Notes under the pieces: generated by a model
The model's input: only the letters and a program-made list of their open reading frames with translations
What the model was told of the DNA's origin: nothing
The model's database searches: none
DNA from: Acidimicrobiales bacterium
GTDB taxonomy: Bacteria > Actinomycetota > Acidimicrobiia > Acidimicrobiales > Iamiaceae
Reading direction: 5' to 3'
NCBI GenBank assembly: GCA_020439605.1
Contig: JAGQSI010000092.1
Coordinates: 1 to 7,269, forward strand
Length of the DNA: 7,269 nt
Shown: piece after piece, positions 6,261-7,269 of the stretch
How positions within the stretch are numbered: position 1 is the stretch's first letter
How the letters are laid out: each line of letters begins with the position of its first letter
Program-made: the position numbers and the translations under genes

Positions 6261-7269
6261 ATGGCTACGGAAGAGAACCCCGCGGAAAACACCGACAAGC
6301 GTGTCCGACCGCACCACCTCGTTATCGGCTTGGGTGTGGCGATTGCCTTGTTCATGGCCGGATCTGGCGTCCTACCGCTGATCCGCCCAGAGCACGACCA
6401 CAAAGAAGTGTCGCGCGAGGTGTTCTTCAACATTCCCTCGCCTCTGAAACTGGCGTTCTACATCGTTATTCCGATGTTGATCATCTATGGCGCGGTCATG
6501 TTTGCCAACCGTGTGAAGAACTGGGAGCGCGGCGCACCAGAGCGTCGTGTAACCAACAAGCGCAACGCCAAGAAGCGTGCCGAGGACGTTCGCGCAGGCC
6601 TCTACATGCAGACCCTGTTGCGTGACCCAGCCGCCGGGATCATGCACTCGATGATCTACTTCTCGTTCCTCATTCTTCTCGCCGTCACCACCATCTTGGA
6701 GATCAACCACCAGGTTCCAAATAGCTGGCAGTTCCTCCAGGGCCGCACCTATCAGGCCTACTCCTTTGTTGGTGATGCTGCGGGCCTCGTTCTGTTCGCC
6801 GGCGTGATGTGGGCCATCATCCGCCGCTACGTGGTTCAGCCCTACCGGATTCGTATCAAGTCCAAGCCGGACCACGTCATCGGCTTGATCACTTTGTTGG
6901 TGCTAGCGGTCAGCGGCATTCTCACCGAAGCCTGGCGTATCGCTGCAATGGGTATGCCCGAGTTCGAGAAGTGGTCATTCGCGGCTTGGCCGATCGCCAC
7001 ACTCATCGAAAACATGGACAATCTTCACGGCGGCCACCAGGTCCTGTGGGTTATCCACGTCGTGTCGTTCCTGGTGTTCCTAATCATCTTGCCCATCACG
7101 ATGATGCGCCACATCTTCACCTCGCCGCTCAACATGTACCTCAAGGACAAGGATCGTCCAAAGGGTGCAATGCGTGCCATGCCCAACCTCATGGAGACCG
7201 AGCTCGAGAACTTCGGTGCCTCCACCGTTGAAGAGTTCACGTGGAAGCAGTTGCTCGATACCGACGCCT
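6261..7269 (+). CDS. Membrane haem/Fe-S oxidoreductase, EtfD/HdrC-like; 3' end missing
   Basis: The open frame runs from ATG 6261 past the window edge (336 codons visible). The visible part is a NarI/DsrM-type cytochrome b membrane domain with about six helices, near residues 18-40, 64-84, 127-147, 168-188, 204-224 and 260-280. Helix-associated histidines suited to ligate haem b are His129, His256, His259 and His266. A cytoplasmic stretch at 85-125 is strongly basic. The last visible residues, TVEEFTWKQLLDTDA, are the usual lead-in to a ferredoxin-like Cys motif, and the next codon begins with T, as TGC (Cys) would. By family knowledge the missing part should carry 4Fe-4S and CCG (heterodisulfide-reductase-type) domains. 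Mycobacterial EtfD, a member of this architecture, takes electrons from EtfAB during fatty-acid oxidation and delivers them to the membrane quinone pool; that role is inferred here, not shown. The gene follows the lipoprotein after 28 bases. Confidence 0.85.
   Translation, partial: MATEENPAENTDKRVRPHHLVIGLGVAIALFMAGSGVLPLIRPEHDHKEVSREVFFNIPSPLKLAFYIVIPMLIIYGAVMFANRVKNWERGAPERRVTNKRNAKKRAEDVRAGLYMQTLLRDPAAGIMHSMIYFSFLILLAVTTILEINHQVPNSWQFLQGRTYQAYSFVGDAAGLVLFAGVMWAIIRRYVVQPYRIRIKSKPDHVIGLITLLVLAVSGILTEAWRIAAMGMPEFEKWSFAAWPIATLIENMDNLHGGHQVLWVIHVVSFLVFLIILPITMMRHIFTSPLNMYLKDKDRPKGAMRAMPNLMETELENFGASTVEEFTWKQLLDTDA

Noticed and set aside
6372..6875. 167-codon minus-strand frame opposite the Fe-S reductase gene
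   Set aside because: The + strand encodes convincing membrane helices with haem-ligand-like histidines; the antisense product has no hydrophobic or domain logic.
6809..7231. 140-codon + strand frame near the right edge
   Set aside because: Out-of-frame shadow of the reductase, which stays open from 6261 to the window end; its His/Arg/Pro-rich translation is not protein-like.

Overview
The window is ordinary, tightly packed bacterial chromosome. There are eight protein genes, two of them cut by the window edges, and no gap longer than about 50 bases. I see no RNA gene, CRISPR array, insertion sequence or attachment site. The moderately high GC, several genes that seem to lack ribosome binding sites, a membrane Fe-S reductase of the EtfD/HdrC-like type and a secreted protein with a Ser/Thr stalk and C-terminal anchor all suggest an actinobacterium. 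My best guess is an acidimicrobial-type lineage; this is inference, not proof.

Left part (1-2228, + strand): the 3' part of an acyl-CoA thioesterase II gene (tesB), a secreted and membrane-anchored protein of unknown function, and an orphan P-loop protein related to HPr kinase. Middle (2242-4263, - strand): a large membrane O-acyltransferase with a C-terminal SGNH domain. It converges on the kinase-like gene with a 13-base gap, and its predicted start overlaps the start of the divergent gpmA gene. Right part (4247-7269, + strand): 2,3-bisphosphoglycerate-dependent phosphoglycerate mutase (gpmA), a stand-alone cyclic-nucleotide-binding domain protein, a lipoprotein of unknown function with a possible beta-sandwich fold, and the membrane half of a haem/Fe-S oxidoreductase that runs off the window end.

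Functionally the window mixes central metabolism (gpmA), lipid/acyl-CoA metabolism (tesB and possibly the EtfD-like reductase, which in mycobacteria passes beta-oxidation electrons into the membrane), cell-surface modification (acyltransferase) and cell-envelope proteins of unknown role. I find no convincing new multi-gene system. The most interesting signals are a recurring TANNNT box 8-10 bases before four start codons (probable leaderless or near-leaderless transcription), the overlapping divergent starts at the acyltransferase/gpmA junction, and the orphan HprK-like protein.
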